The translations under genes and the position numbers were made by a program. Source: Streptomyces griseoaurantiacus (GTDB lineage: Bacteria > Actinomycetota > Actinomycetes > Streptomycetales > Streptomycetaceae). Taken from it: DNA of 45,573 nt. Location: the NCBI GenBank assembly GCA_014656015.1, contig BNBP01000055.1, positions 1-45,573 on the forward strand, written 5' to 3'. Shown here in pieces: positions 33,370 through 40,550 of this stretch. Numbering within the stretch: the stretch's first letter is position 1; the number at the start of each line of letters is the position of its first letter. The notes beneath the pieces were generated by a model that was given only the letters and a program-made list of their open reading frames with translations, did no database searches and was not told the DNA's origin.

Positions 33370-33672
33370 TCAGTCCCGGCCGCTCTTCTCCGCCGTCGGC
33401 CACACGCCCGTGGAGCGCTCGATCGCCTTCGCACCGGCGCGGTCCGCCGCGCTGCGCACCACCGCGAAGATGGCTCCCTGCACCGCCGCGGCGAGCAGCA
33501 CCTCGCCCCAGCCGCGGTCCCGGTCCAGCGCGTCGGGCGCGTCGTCCTCGTCCCGGAAGGCCTTCCAGGCGAGCTGGAAGGCCTTCCCGGCCAGCGCACC
33601 GCTCACCCAGCCGAGCGCGAAGCCGACGGGCTTGTAGGCGAGCGACAACTGCTGCTTCTTCTTTTTCGCCAT
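33370..33672 (-). CDS. DUF4235 small membrane-associated protein
   Basis: The 100-aa protein starts MAKKKKQQLSLAYKPVGFALGW. It has two glycine/alanine-rich membrane segments, one near residues 15-32 and one near 57-77 (VLLAAAVQGAIFAVVRSAAD), linked by an acidic loop. This is the DUF4235 pattern, of unknown function. The start ATG at 33670-33672 has AAGGAGAAGTAC upstream. It follows the glutathionyl-hydroquinone-reductase-like gene by 32 nt on the same strand and is probably co-transcribed. Confidence 0.8.
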   Translation of the reverse strand: MAKKKKQQLSLAYKPVGFALGWVSGALAGKAFQLAWKAFRDEDDAPDALDRDRGWGEVLLAAAVQGAIFAVVRSAADRAGAKAIERSTGVWPTAEKSGRD

Positions 33673-33704
33673 GTACTTCTCCTTGATCGGAAAACGGGGT
33701 GGTC

Positions 33705-34727
33705 TCAGGCCCCGGCCGCGGGGACCGCCGGCACTTCCTCGCCCGCGGGCACCGGCCCGGGAGGCGTGCCCTCCCCGAACGGACGGCCGCCCAGCCGCTC
33801 ACGGTCGTGCGGGGTGTGCCAGCCGTCCAGGTCGGGGCCGAGCGGCACGATGCCGGTCGGGTTGATGCCGGTGTGCACCTGGTAGTAGTGCCGCTTGATG
33901 TGGTCGAAGTCGACCGTGTCGCCGAACCCGGGGGTCTGGAACAGATCCCGCGCGTACGCCCACAGCACCGCGTTCTCGGCCAGCTTCCAGCGGTTGCACT
34001 TGAAGTGGCCGTGGTACACGGGGTCGAAACGGACCAGTGTGGTGAAGAGCCGGATGTCCGCCTCGGTGATCGTGTCCCCGACGAGGTACCGCTGCCCCGC
34101 CAGCCGGTCGGCAAGCCGCTCCAGGCGCCGGAACACCCCGGCGCACGCCTCCTCGTACTCCGCCTGGCCGGTCGCGAAGCCCGCGCGGTACACACCGTTG
34201 TTCACGTCCCGGTAGACGCCCTCCATCACCTCGTCGATCTCCTCCCGCAGCGGCTCCGGGTACAGGTCCGGGGCCCCGGGACGGTGCAGGGCCGTCCACT
34301 CGGTGGCGAGGTCGAGGGTGAGCTGCTGGTAGTCGTTGGTGACCAGCTTGCCGCTGGGCACGTCCACCACCGCCGGGACGCTGACGCCGCCCGGATGACC
34401 CGGCTCGCGGGCCTCGTACGCCTGTGCGAGGTGGCTGATCCCCAGTACCGGGTCGCGGCCGTCGGGATCGAGGGTGAAGCGCCAGCTCCGGTCGTCCTGG
34501 AGGGGGTCGGCGACCGCGAGCGACAGGGCGCCCTCGAGGCCCAGCAGCCGGCGCGAGACCAGCGCGCGGCTCGCCCACGGGCAGGCGCGGCTGACCACCA
34601 GGCGATAGCGGCCCGCCTCCACCGGCCATCCCTCCCGCCCGTCGGCCGTGATCCGGTCACTGAAGTGACTGCGGGACCGCTTGAACGGCTTGTGCCCGTA
34701 GGCGCGGTTGCCCTCGCCCTCACCCAT
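33705..34727 (-). CDS. Glutathionyl-hydroquinone reductase-like (Xi-class GST)
   Basis: The 340-aa protein has the ECM4/YqjG layout: an N-terminal FSDRITADG segment, then the catalytic SRACPWASR with Cys49 in a CPWA motif. A thioredoxin-like core follows with SVPAVVDVPSGKLVTNDYQQL, and a helical C-domain ends near HIKRHYYQVHTGINPTGIVPLGPD. Xi-class enzymes reduce glutathionyl-hydroquinones. Streptomyces use mycothiol instead of glutathione, so the thiol partner is probably mycothiol or another one. The start ATG at 34725-34727 has AGGAGGGAGCACGGC upstream. A CGTACCGGTACG palindrome (34774-34785) lies about 50 nt upstream. Confidence 0.88.
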   Translation of the reverse strand: MGEGEGNRAYGHKPFKRSRSHFSDRITADGREGWPVEAGRYRLVVSRACPWASRALVSRRLLGLEGALSLAVADPLQDDRSWRFTLDPDGRDPVLGISHLAQAYEAREPGHPGGVSVPAVVDVPSGKLVTNDYQQLTLDLATEWTALHRPGAPDLYPEPLREEIDEVMEGVYRDVNNGVYRAGFATGQAEYEEACAGVFRRLERLADRLAGQRYLVGDTITEADIRLFTTLVRFDPVYHGHFKCNRWKLAENAVLWAYARDLFQTPGFGDTVDFDHIKRHYYQVHTGINPTGIVPLGPDLDGWHTPHDRERLGGRPFGEGTPPGPVPAGEEVPAVPAAGA

Positions 34728-34773
34728 GCCGTGCTCCCTCCTGCGGCGCGCCCACCGGGGCCCGTCCGCGATG

Positions 34774-34785
34774 CGTACCGGTACG
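34774..34785. promoter_or_regulatory. 12-bp palindrome in a divergent promoter
   Basis: CGTACCGGTACG is a perfect palindrome in the 134-nt region between the GST-like gene (leftward) and the CDF transporter (rightward). It could be an operator for either. No regulator gene is adjacent. Confidence 0.4.
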
Positions 34786-34861
34786 AGTGCCCTGGCCGAC
34801 ACTGTCCGATTCCCGCCCGGCGCCCCGGTGTGAGACGCCCGCGCACGGGCATTCGGCCACC

Positions 34862-35848
34862 GTGACAGGGACATCCTCGGACCGTAGGACACGGATCACC
34901 GTCTGGGTGGCACTCGCCGCCAATCTTCTGATCGCGGCGGCCAAGGCCGTCGGGGGACTCGTGGCGCACTCCCCTGCGCTGCTCTCGGAGGCCGCGCACT
35001 CCGTCGCCGACACGCTGAACGAGGTCTTCCTCCTGGCCGCGCTGCGCCGCAGTCGCCGCCCCGCCGACCGGGAGCACCCCTTCGGCTACGGCAAGGAGCG
35101 GTTCTTCTGGTCGCTGCTCGCCGCCGTCGGCATCTTCGTCATGGGCGGCTGCTTCTCCTTCTTCCAGGGCTACGAGGCGCTGCGGAGCGGGGCGGAGGAG
35201 ACCACGCGGGGCTATGTGACCGGCCTGGTCGTCCTCGCCCTCGCCTTCCTGTTCGAAGGCGCCTCGCTGCTGCGGGCCGTGCACCAGGTGCGCAAGGAGG
35301 GCGGCTTCAGCCGGGAGAAGCTGAAGGACCCGGCGCTGCGCACGGTCGTCGCCGAGGACGGCACCGCCGTGCTCGGCGTGACCCTGGCGATGATCGGCAT
35401 GGCGCTGCACATGGTGACCGGCCAGGTGGCGTACGAGGCCTCGGCCTCCCTCGCCATCGGCGCCCTGCTGGTGTACGTCGCCTACCGGCTCGGCCGCGAG
35501 GCCCGCGAGCAGCTCATCGGACAGGCGGCCGACCCCGGGCAGAGCGACCGGATCAAGGAACTGCTGGCCGTGCAGCCCGAGATCGACAGCGTGGAGTCGC
35601 TGCTGACCATGCAGATGGGCCCCGACGCCACCCTGGTGGCGGCCCGCGTCGACCTGGTGCCCGGCATGGACAGCGAGGAGGTCGAGGAGGCCGCGGTCCG
35701 CATCAAGGGCGAGATCGCCCGGTTGGCCCCGGAGGCGGCCGGCCGGATCTACCTCGACGTCACGGACGCGGCCATGCATGCCGCCGAACGCCGCCGCGGC
35801 CGGGCAGCCGAAAGCCCCGCCGCGACGGGGGAGCGCGGCGGGGCCTGA
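34862..35848 (+). CDS. Cation diffusion facilitator (CDF) transporter
   Basis: The 328-aa protein has six membrane helices. TM2 carries HSVAD (in LSEAAHSVADTLNE), the usual HxxxD metal ligands. TM5 carries VVAEDGTAVLGV, where the matching acidic residues are a Glu-Asp pair rather than the common HxxxD. Family members export Zn2+, Fe2+, Mn2+ or similar in exchange for protons. A C-terminal cytoplasmic domain (VESLLTMQMGPDATLVAARVDL) closes the protein. Its GTG start at 34862 follows CGGCCACC with no strong ribosome binding site. The ATG at 34787 is an alternative start, but the intervening residues look non-coding. Confidence 0.88.
   Translation: MTGTSSDRRTRITVWVALAANLLIAAAKAVGGLVAHSPALLSEAAHSVADTLNEVFLLAALRRSRRPADREHPFGYGKERFFWSLLAAVGIFVMGGCFSFFQGYEALRSGAEETTRGYVTGLVVLALAFLFEGASLLRAVHQVRKEGGFSREKLKDPALRTVVAEDGTAVLGVTLAMIGMALHMVTGQVAYEASASLAIGALLVYVAYRLGREAREQLIGQAADPGQSDRIKELLAVQPEIDSVESLLTMQMGPDATLVAARVDLVPGMDSEEVEEAAVRIKGEIARLAPEAAGRIYLDVTDAAMHAAERRRGRAAESPAATGERGGA
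35814..35844. terminator. Stem-loop over the CDF gene end
   Basis: GCCCCGCCGCG (35814-35824) and CGCGGCGGGGC (35834-35844) pair over 11 bp with a 9-nt loop. The stem overlaps the last CDF codons and the stop. It lies between converging genes and could terminate both. Confidence 0.6.
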
Positions 35849-35977
35849 CCTACGCGTGCCCGGCCCTGCCCGGGCCATGCGTTCCCCGTACGGAAACATC
35901 GCGAGATTCTTCCGGACGGGAGGGGAACCCCGGGACGACGGAGCCCGGACCCGGCGCTTTTGGTGCGGCGGCAGCGC

Positions 35978-36433
35978 TCAGACCAGCCGGCCGCTGGGGT
36001 GCGCGTAGCGCTCGATCAGGGCGCTGCGGGTCATCTCCAGTCGGTGGGCGAGGATGGTGCCGACGGTGCGGGTCAGGGCGAGTTCCAGGGAGGGGTCCCG
36101 CTCCCCGAGGGCGGCCACCACCGAGGCGTCGAACTCGTACGCCCGTACGGGACTGAAGGCCTCGGCACCGAAGTCCCACCGGTGCGGAGGGAACAGCCAG
36201 GACCAGCCCAGCAGGTCACCGGGCCCGAGCGTGGCCACGGAGATGCGCCGCTCGGCGAGGACGTACTGGTAGAGCGAGACCGTGCCGGAGCGCAGGACCC
36301 AGAACCGGTCGGCGACCCCACCGGCCTCGAAGATCCTGGTGTCCTCGGCGAACGCGACCTCGCGCGCCACGGACAGCAGCAGCGCGCGGTGCTCCGGGGA
36401 AAGGGCGTGCAGCACCCGGGGCGGAGCGGACAT
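35978..36433 (-). CDS. Cyclic-nucleotide-binding-domain protein without HTH
   Basis: The 151-aa protein is a single cNMP-binding fold. It has VLHALSPEHRALLLS at the start, IFEAGGVADRFWVLRSGTVSLY in the middle and a GPGDLLGWSWLF phosphate-cassette-like segment near residue 77. The Crp-type helix-turn-helix is absent: the protein ends soon after the dimerisation helix, at HPSGRLV. It therefore should not bind DNA as a Crp does. A sensor that acts through a partner is likely, but the ligand is unknown. The start ATG at 36431-36433 has GGAGGTCGTG upstream. No partner gene is evident in the direct neighbours. Confidence 0.82.
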   Translation of the reverse strand: MSAPPRVLHALSPEHRALLLSVAREVAFAEDTRIFEAGGVADRFWVLRSGTVSLYQYVLAERRISVATLGPGDLLGWSWLFPPHRWDFGAEAFSPVRAYEFDASVVAALGERDPSLELALTRTVGTILAHRLEMTRSALIERYAHPSGRLV

Positions 36434-36521
36434 CACGACCTCCGTCACGCAGACAGAACCCCGTCCCCTCCATTGCACACCCGCGCCCGGCGTGGGGCGC
36501 GCGGAGCGGCCGGTGCGCCGC

Positions 36522-37331
36522 TCATCCGCGCTTGAGGGCGACCCCTCCGAAGACGTCCGTCGGCTCCGTCGCGGCGCCCGGCTCGGGCCGCCACAGCGGG
36601 CACGAGACGATCCCCGGCTCCAGCAGCTCCAGCCCCTCGTAGAACGCGGCGATCTGCGCGGGGCTGCGCAGCACGTACGGCACCGCACCGGTGTCGTCGT
36701 AGCCCTGCTGGGCCTCCTGCAGTGCCGCGTCCGTGTCGGTGCTGTCGTAGTGCACGAAGTAGCTGCCGGGGCAGAGCGCCGCCTGCAGCCGGCGCACGAT
36801 CGACTTGGCCTCCTCGTAGTCCTGGACGTGTCCGAGGATGCCCATGAGCATCAGCGCGACCGGCTTGTCGAAGTCGAGGATCTTGCCCGCCCGCTCCAGG
36901 ATGCGCTCCGGCTCGTGCAGATCCGCGTCGATGTAGTCGGTGACGCCCTCGGGCGTGCTGGTGAGCAGCGCCTGCGCGTGGCGCAGCACCAGCGGGTCGT
37001 TGTCGACGTAGACGATCCGTGACTCGGGGGCCGTGCGCTGTGCCACCTGGTGGGTGTTGTCGTACGTCGGCAGCCCGGTGCCGACGTCGAGGAACTGGCG
37101 GACGCCGAGTTCGCCGGCCACGTGGGTCACCGTGCGGATCAGGTACTGACGGGAGGCGCGGGCCATCGTCTCGATGTTGGGGGCGGTCTCCCGGTAGGCG
37201 TCGCCCGCGATCCGGTCGACCTCGTAGTTGTCCTTGCCGCCCATCCAGTAATTCCAGATGCGGGCCGAGTGCGGCACCGTGGTGTCGATCTTGGACCATG
37301 CCTCCGGGTCGGGGATCGGGCCGTCCGTCAT
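36522..37331 (-). CDS. SAM-dependent methyltransferase (DUF574 / Methyltransf_19)
   Basis: The 269-aa protein has the Streptomyces DUF574 start (DTTVPHSARIWNYWMGGKDN) and the SAM motif QFLDVGTGLPT near residues 79-89. The acidic YVDNDPLVLRHAQ follows near 108, and DFDKPVALMLMGILGHV near 155. Members are abundant in Streptomyces and often lie beside XRE/DUF397 pairs; their substrate is unknown. Start ATG 37329-37331. The upstream 37376-37406 region holds an inverted repeat that may be its operator. It runs in the same direction as DUF397 and XRE, 134 nt downstream. Confidence 0.88.
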   Translation of the reverse strand: MTDGPIPDPEAWSKIDTTVPHSARIWNYWMGGKDNYEVDRIAGDAYRETAPNIETMARASRQYLIRTVTHVAGELGVRQFLDVGTGLPTYDNTHQVAQRTAPESRIVYVDNDPLVLRHAQALLTSTPEGVTDYIDADLHEPERILERAGKILDFDKPVALMLMGILGHVQDYEEAKSIVRRLQAALCPGSYFVHYDSTDTDAALQEAQQGYDDTGAVPYVLRSPAQIAAFYEGLELLEPGIVSCPLWRPEPGAATEPTDVFGGVALKRG

Positions 37332-37375
37332 GGGGGTCTCCTGCCGTGCGTCTCGGGTACGTTTCTCAACTTACC

Positions 37376-37406
37376 GTCAACAGCCTTGCGGTACAGGTGT
37401 GTTGAC
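37376..37406. promoter_or_regulatory. Inverted repeat upstream of the methyltransferase gene
   Basis: GTCAACA (37376-37382) and TGTTGAC (37400-37406) are 7-bp arms around a 17-nt spacer. They lie 45-75 nt before the methyltransferase start codon and may bind the XRE regulator or another protein. Similar GTTGAC/GTCAAC half sites occur at 44164-44180. Confidence 0.4.
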
Positions 37407-37465
37407 CATGCGGGGGGCGGGGCCGGATCCCGTCCGGCGCCCGGCCCCCGCGAGGTGAACAGGGG

Positions 37466-37711
37466 CTACGCGACCAGGAAGTCGGCCCGTCCGGACTTGG
37501 CGCCCTCGAGGAAGACGATCATCTCCTCCCGGGAGTAGACCAGCGCGGGTCCCTCCGGGTCCCTGGACTGACGGAAGGCGACGCTGCCGTCGGGCAGCCG
37601 CTTCGCCTCGACGCAACTGCCGCCGTTCGTACCGCTCCAGGGCTTCTCCCAGCCCTCGGTGCCCAGTTCGCCGGCCGGCATGCCGCTGTAGACGGAACCC
37701 TCGGTTGCCAT
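37466..37711 (-). CDS. DUF397 small protein
   Basis: The 81-aa protein shows the DUF397 pattern: WEKPWSGTNGGSCVEAKRLPDGSVAFRQSRDPEGPALVY-type segments, with W23 and the SCVE block, and an EMIVFLEGAKSGRAD end. These proteins partner with XRE regulators of the WhiJ type in Streptomyces, probably as antagonists or co-regulators. The ATG at 37709-37711 has AAGGAGTTGTGATC upstream. It starts two nucleotides after the XRE stop (37714-37716), so the pair is co-translated. Confidence 0.9.
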   Translation of the reverse strand: MATEGSVYSGMPAGELGTEGWEKPWSGTNGGSCVEAKRLPDGSVAFRQSRDPEGPALVYSREEMIVFLEGAKSGRADFLVA

Positions 37712-37713
37712 GA

Positions 37714-38580
37714 TCACAACTCCTTACGCAGTTCGGCCAGGATGCTCCTGGTGCGGCGGACCGGCTCCGCCTGCACGGCCATCCGGTCCAGTACCTCTAG
37801 GTAGCTGACGACGTCGGAGGGCCGGTCCACGTACGAGGCACCGGCGAGGCTCTCCGTGTAGACGACGTCGGGGAGTTCGGAGAAGCCGAAACGGAAGTGG
37901 TGGAAGGGGCCGAAGGCGCCCGGGTGGGCGCCCACTCCGAACCGCATGATCTGGACGCGGACCCTCGGCCGGTCCAGGGCCTCGTCGAGCCGGTCCAGTT
38001 GCGCGCGCATCACGTCCGCTCCGCCGACCGGGCGGCGCAGCACCGTCTCGTCCAGGATCGCCCACAGGATCGGCGACTTGGGCCGGTCGAGCAGGTCCTG
38101 CCGTCTGACGCGCAGATCGACGCGGCGCGCGATCGCCTCCTCGGAATCGTTGGGGAACCCGGTGCGCAGCAGCGCGGTGGCGTAGTCGTACGTCTGCAAC
38201 AGGCCGGGCACGTAGTGGGGCTCGTACATGCGGATGACGCTGGCCTCGCTCTCCAGGCTGACGTAGGCCCTGAACCAGTCCGGCAGTACGTCGCGGTAGC
38301 CGTACCACCAGCCGGGCTTGTTGGCCTCCCTCGCCATGGTGACGAAGTCCTCGACCTCCTTCGCCGGGACCCCGTAGGCGCGCAGGAGTTCCTTGACGTA
38401 GGGGATGCGCAGTCCGACCTCGGCCTTCTCCATCCGGCGCACCGTCAGCGGCGTGACCTCGATGATCCTGGCCGCCTCGTCGAAGGAGAGTCCGGCGCGG
38501 TCGCGCAGGTGCCGCAGCCGCTTGCCGAGGACCATCCGCAGGACGGTGGGCGCGCTGCCGGCGGGGCGGTTGTCACTCAC
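37714..38580 (-). CDS. XRE-family regulator with DUF5753 domain
   Basis: The 288-aa protein has an N-terminal helix-turn-helix (about residues 17-72; LRDRAGLSFDEAARIIEVTPLTVRRMEK). A DUF5753 effector domain follows (IRMYEPHYVPGLLQTYDYATALL near 117, VLRRPVGGADVMRAQLDRL near 182). This is the WhiJ/abaA-type regulator, always paired with a DUF397 protein as here. The start GTG at 38578-38580 has GGGGAGGCAGGC upstream. An AT-rich palindrome (38659-38673) lies about 80 nt upstream. The gene is divergent from an HATPase-type gene, a combination frequent at such developmental loci. Confidence 0.92.
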   Translation of the reverse strand: MSDNRPAGSAPTVLRMVLGKRLRHLRDRAGLSFDEAARIIEVTPLTVRRMEKAEVGLRIPYVKELLRAYGVPAKEVEDFVTMAREANKPGWWYGYRDVLPDWFRAYVSLESEASVIRMYEPHYVPGLLQTYDYATALLRTGFPNDSEEAIARRVDLRVRRQDLLDRPKSPILWAILDETVLRRPVGGADVMRAQLDRLDEALDRPRVRVQIMRFGVGAHPGAFGPFHHFRFGFSELPDVVYTESLAGASYVDRPSDVVSYLEVLDRMAVQAEPVRRTRSILAELRKEL

Positions 38581-38658
38581 GCCTGCCTCCCCGGAACGGC
38601 CGTCACCGCGTGCAGTGTGGCACGCGGCGCGGAGGAGGGACAGAGTGATGCCGATAGA

Positions 38659-38673
38659 TCTGAAATTATCAGA
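38659..38673. promoter_or_regulatory. AT-rich palindrome upstream of the XRE gene
   Basis: TCTGA (38659-38663) and TCAGA (38669-38673) flank AATTA. It stands out as the only AT-rich patch in the 247-nt divergent region between the XRE and kinase genes and could be the XRE operator. On the leftward strand it contains GATAAT, a plausible -10 box. Confidence 0.5.
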
Positions 38674-38827
38674 ACGCAGGTTGCGTACTGAGCTCGTACG
38701 CCACCATAGTGACCGAGTGACCTGCCGCACACCGCGTGTGCGGAAGGCTCAACGGCGCCCGTTTCCCGCGGCTCTGACGTGCCGTCGGGGACCGGTGCGG
38801 CGCACGCGACCGTGAGGCGAGACCTGG

Positions 38828-39529
38828 ATGGCCACCGTGACCGACGGACAACCGAGGAGCTCGGCCCGGACCTCCGCGGCGGCCGGCGAACAGCCGGCCC
38901 CCGCACCGGGAGCGCCCGACCGCGCCCGCGCCTTATTCGTGCCACGCGCGGGCGCACCGCGCGAGGCCCCCGACGGCGGCCCGGAGAAGCCCCGGCAACG
39001 GCGGCCCCTGCCGCCCCCGGCCCTGCCGGACGCGGCCGCCGCCCCGCTACGCGCCTCCGCCGCGTCGCCCCCCGTGAAACCCATGGCCCCCACGCGGCCG
39101 CACCCGCCCGGCGACAGCCCGCTGCGCTTCACGGTCCCCGCCCACGCCTCCCGTGCCGCGCAGGTACGCCGCAGGGTGACCGAACACCTCGCCCGGCTCG
39201 CCCTGCCCGAGGACCTGAGCGACTCCGTGGTCCTCGCCACCGATGAGCTCTTCGCCAACGCCGTCACCCACACGGGTATCCGCGTCCACGACACCGTCAC
39301 CCTCACGGTGGAACTGATCCGCGGCGCCGTACGCGTCATGGTCGCCGACCCCTCGCCCGTGCCGCCCCTGCCGCGCACGGTCGACGACGGCGCCGAGTCC
39401 GGGCGGGGCCTGGCCATCGTCAGTGTGCTCGCCGACGCGTGGGGCATCGCCCCGGCCGAGCCGGGGAAGCCCGGCAAACGGGTCTGGTTCACCCTCGCGC
39501 GCCCCACCGCGCCGGAGGGGACGCCATGA
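38828..39529 (+). CDS. RsbW-like ATP-binding protein (anti-sigma kinase type)
   Basis: The 233-aa protein has a disordered Ala/Pro-rich N-terminus (about residues 1-97), then an HATPase_c_2 domain: LRFTVPAHASRAAQVRRRV near 99, the N box LATDELFANAVTHT with Asn144, and the G box ESGRGLAIV near 190. Members phosphorylate anti-anti-sigma proteins or act as anti-sigma factors. Leu36 is encoded by TTA (38933-38935), rare in Streptomyces and read only by the bldA tRNA. If the true start were the later ATG at 39083, the TTA would not be translated. The last codons overlap the next gene by ATGA. Confidence 0.85.
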   Translation: MATVTDGQPRSSARTSAAAGEQPAPAPGAPDRARALFVPRAGAPREAPDGGPEKPRQRRPLPPPALPDAAAAPLRASAASPPVKPMAPTRPHPPGDSPLRFTVPAHASRAAQVRRRVTEHLARLALPEDLSDSVVLATDELFANAVTHTGIRVHDTVTLTVELIRGAVRVMVADPSPVPPLPRTVDDGAESGRGLAIVSVLADAWGIAPAEPGKPGKRVWFTLARPTAPEGTP

Positions 39530-40050
39530 CCAGTGCCGTGGCCTGGGCGCTCCCGGCGGCGACGGCCGCCGCGGGACGCGAGCTCCTGCGCCGTGCGGCG
39601 GAGGAGCGGGACCTGATGCGCCGGGCCCAGGGCGACCCCGGCGCCCTCGCCCGGCACCGGCTCGCCCGCTGCCGCGCCGAGAACACCGAGGCACTGCGGA
39701 CGATCGTCGACCGGCACGGCTGGCCCACCGGGCGACTGGTCGGCGAACCCGCCTCGACCGCGGCCCTGATGATCCTGCTGCACGCCCCCGACCTGGCCTT
39801 CCAGCTCCGCTGCCGCGACCTGGTCGCCGAGGCCGCCGCCGACGGCCACTGCCCCGCCGTGCACCTCGCCTACATCGCCGACCACTGCGCGGTGGCCCGG
39901 GGCGAACCGCAGTTCTACGGGACCCGCGTCAACCCCGTGACGCTGCGGCCGTACCCGGTGCGCTGCCCCGAGACCGTCGACGAGCGCCGCACGGACGTGG
40001 GGCTCGCCCCGCTGGAACAGCAGATGGCGGCGCTCCGCCGGGGGGCGTAG
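39526..40050 (+). CDS. DUF6624-type protein
   Basis: The 174-aa protein starts at the ATG at 39526 inside the stop of the kinase gene (ATGA), so the two are translationally coupled. It is helical and shows the DUF6624 marks: RHGWPTGRLVG near residue 60, MILLHAPDLAFQLRC near 80, VHLAYIADHCAVARGEPQFYGT near 105-127, and a final VDERRTDVGLAPLEQQM. The function of the family is unknown. Coupling to an anti-sigma-type kinase is suggestive of a regulatory partner role, but that is inference. Confidence 0.75.
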   Translation: MTSAVAWALPAATAAAGRELLRRAAEERDLMRRAQGDPGALARHRLARCRAENTEALRTIVDRHGWPTGRLVGEPASTAALMILLHAPDLAFQLRCRDLVAEAAADGHCPAVHLAYIADHCAVARGEPQFYGTRVNPVTLRPYPVRCPETVDERRTDVGLAPLEQQMAALRRGA

Positions 40051-40078
40051 CACCGCCGTCCGCGTGGCGACCGGAGAG

Positions 40079-40528
40079 TCAGTGGCCTCCGTCGCGCTCC
40101 AGCACGAACACCGGGATCTCCCGGTCCGTCTTCTTCTGGTAGTCGGCGTACGCGGGATACGCGGCGACCGCGCGCTCCCACCACTCGGCCTTCTCCTCGC
40201 CCGTGAGCTCCCGGGCCGTCATGTCCTGCCGGACCGGGCCGTCCTGCAGCGTCACACGGGGGTCCGCGAGGACGTTGTGGTACCAGACGGGATGCTTGGG
40301 GGCACCGCCGAGGGAGGCGACGACGGCGTAGCGGCCCTCGTGCTCCACGCGCATCAGCGGGGTCTTGCGGAGCTTGCCGCTGCGGGCGCCGCGGGTGGTC
40401 AGGATGATGACGGGCAGGCCCGTGTCCCCGAGCGTCGTGCCCTCGGTACCGCCGGAGCTCTCGTACAACTCGACCTGTTCGCGCACCCACTGCGTCGGAC
40501 TGGGCTCGTACTCACCCTCAAGAGGCAT
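40079..40528 (-). CDS. Deazaflavin (F420)-dependent nitroreductase-family protein
   Basis: The 149-aa protein has the Ddn-type layout: WVREQVELYESSGGTEGTTLGDTGLPVIILTTRGARSGKLRKTPLMRV-like core (residues 14-60), GGAPKHPVWYHNVLADPRV near residue 75, and WERAVAAYPAYADYQKKTDREIPV at the end. Relatives in mycobacteria use F420H2 to reduce nitroimidazoles and quinones. The start ATG at 40526-40528 has CGGAGACCC upstream. A GGAAC/GTT element with an 18-nt spacer (40560-40585) is a candidate ECF-sigma promoter. It ends close to the converging DUF6624 gene. Confidence 0.85.
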   Translation of the reverse strand: MPLEGEYEPSPTQWVREQVELYESSGGTEGTTLGDTGLPVIILTTRGARSGKLRKTPLMRVEHEGRYAVVASLGGAPKHPVWYHNVLADPRVTLQDGPVRQDMTARELTGEEKAEWWERAVAAYPAYADYQKKTDREIPVFVLERDGGH

Positions 40529-40550
40529 GGGTCTCCGTTCCTCGTAGGTG

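Noticed and set aside
34800..34815. GGAAT element as a SigR promoter for the GST-like gene
   Set aside because: No GTT lies 18-19 nt downstream on the leftward strand, so the pattern is incomplete.
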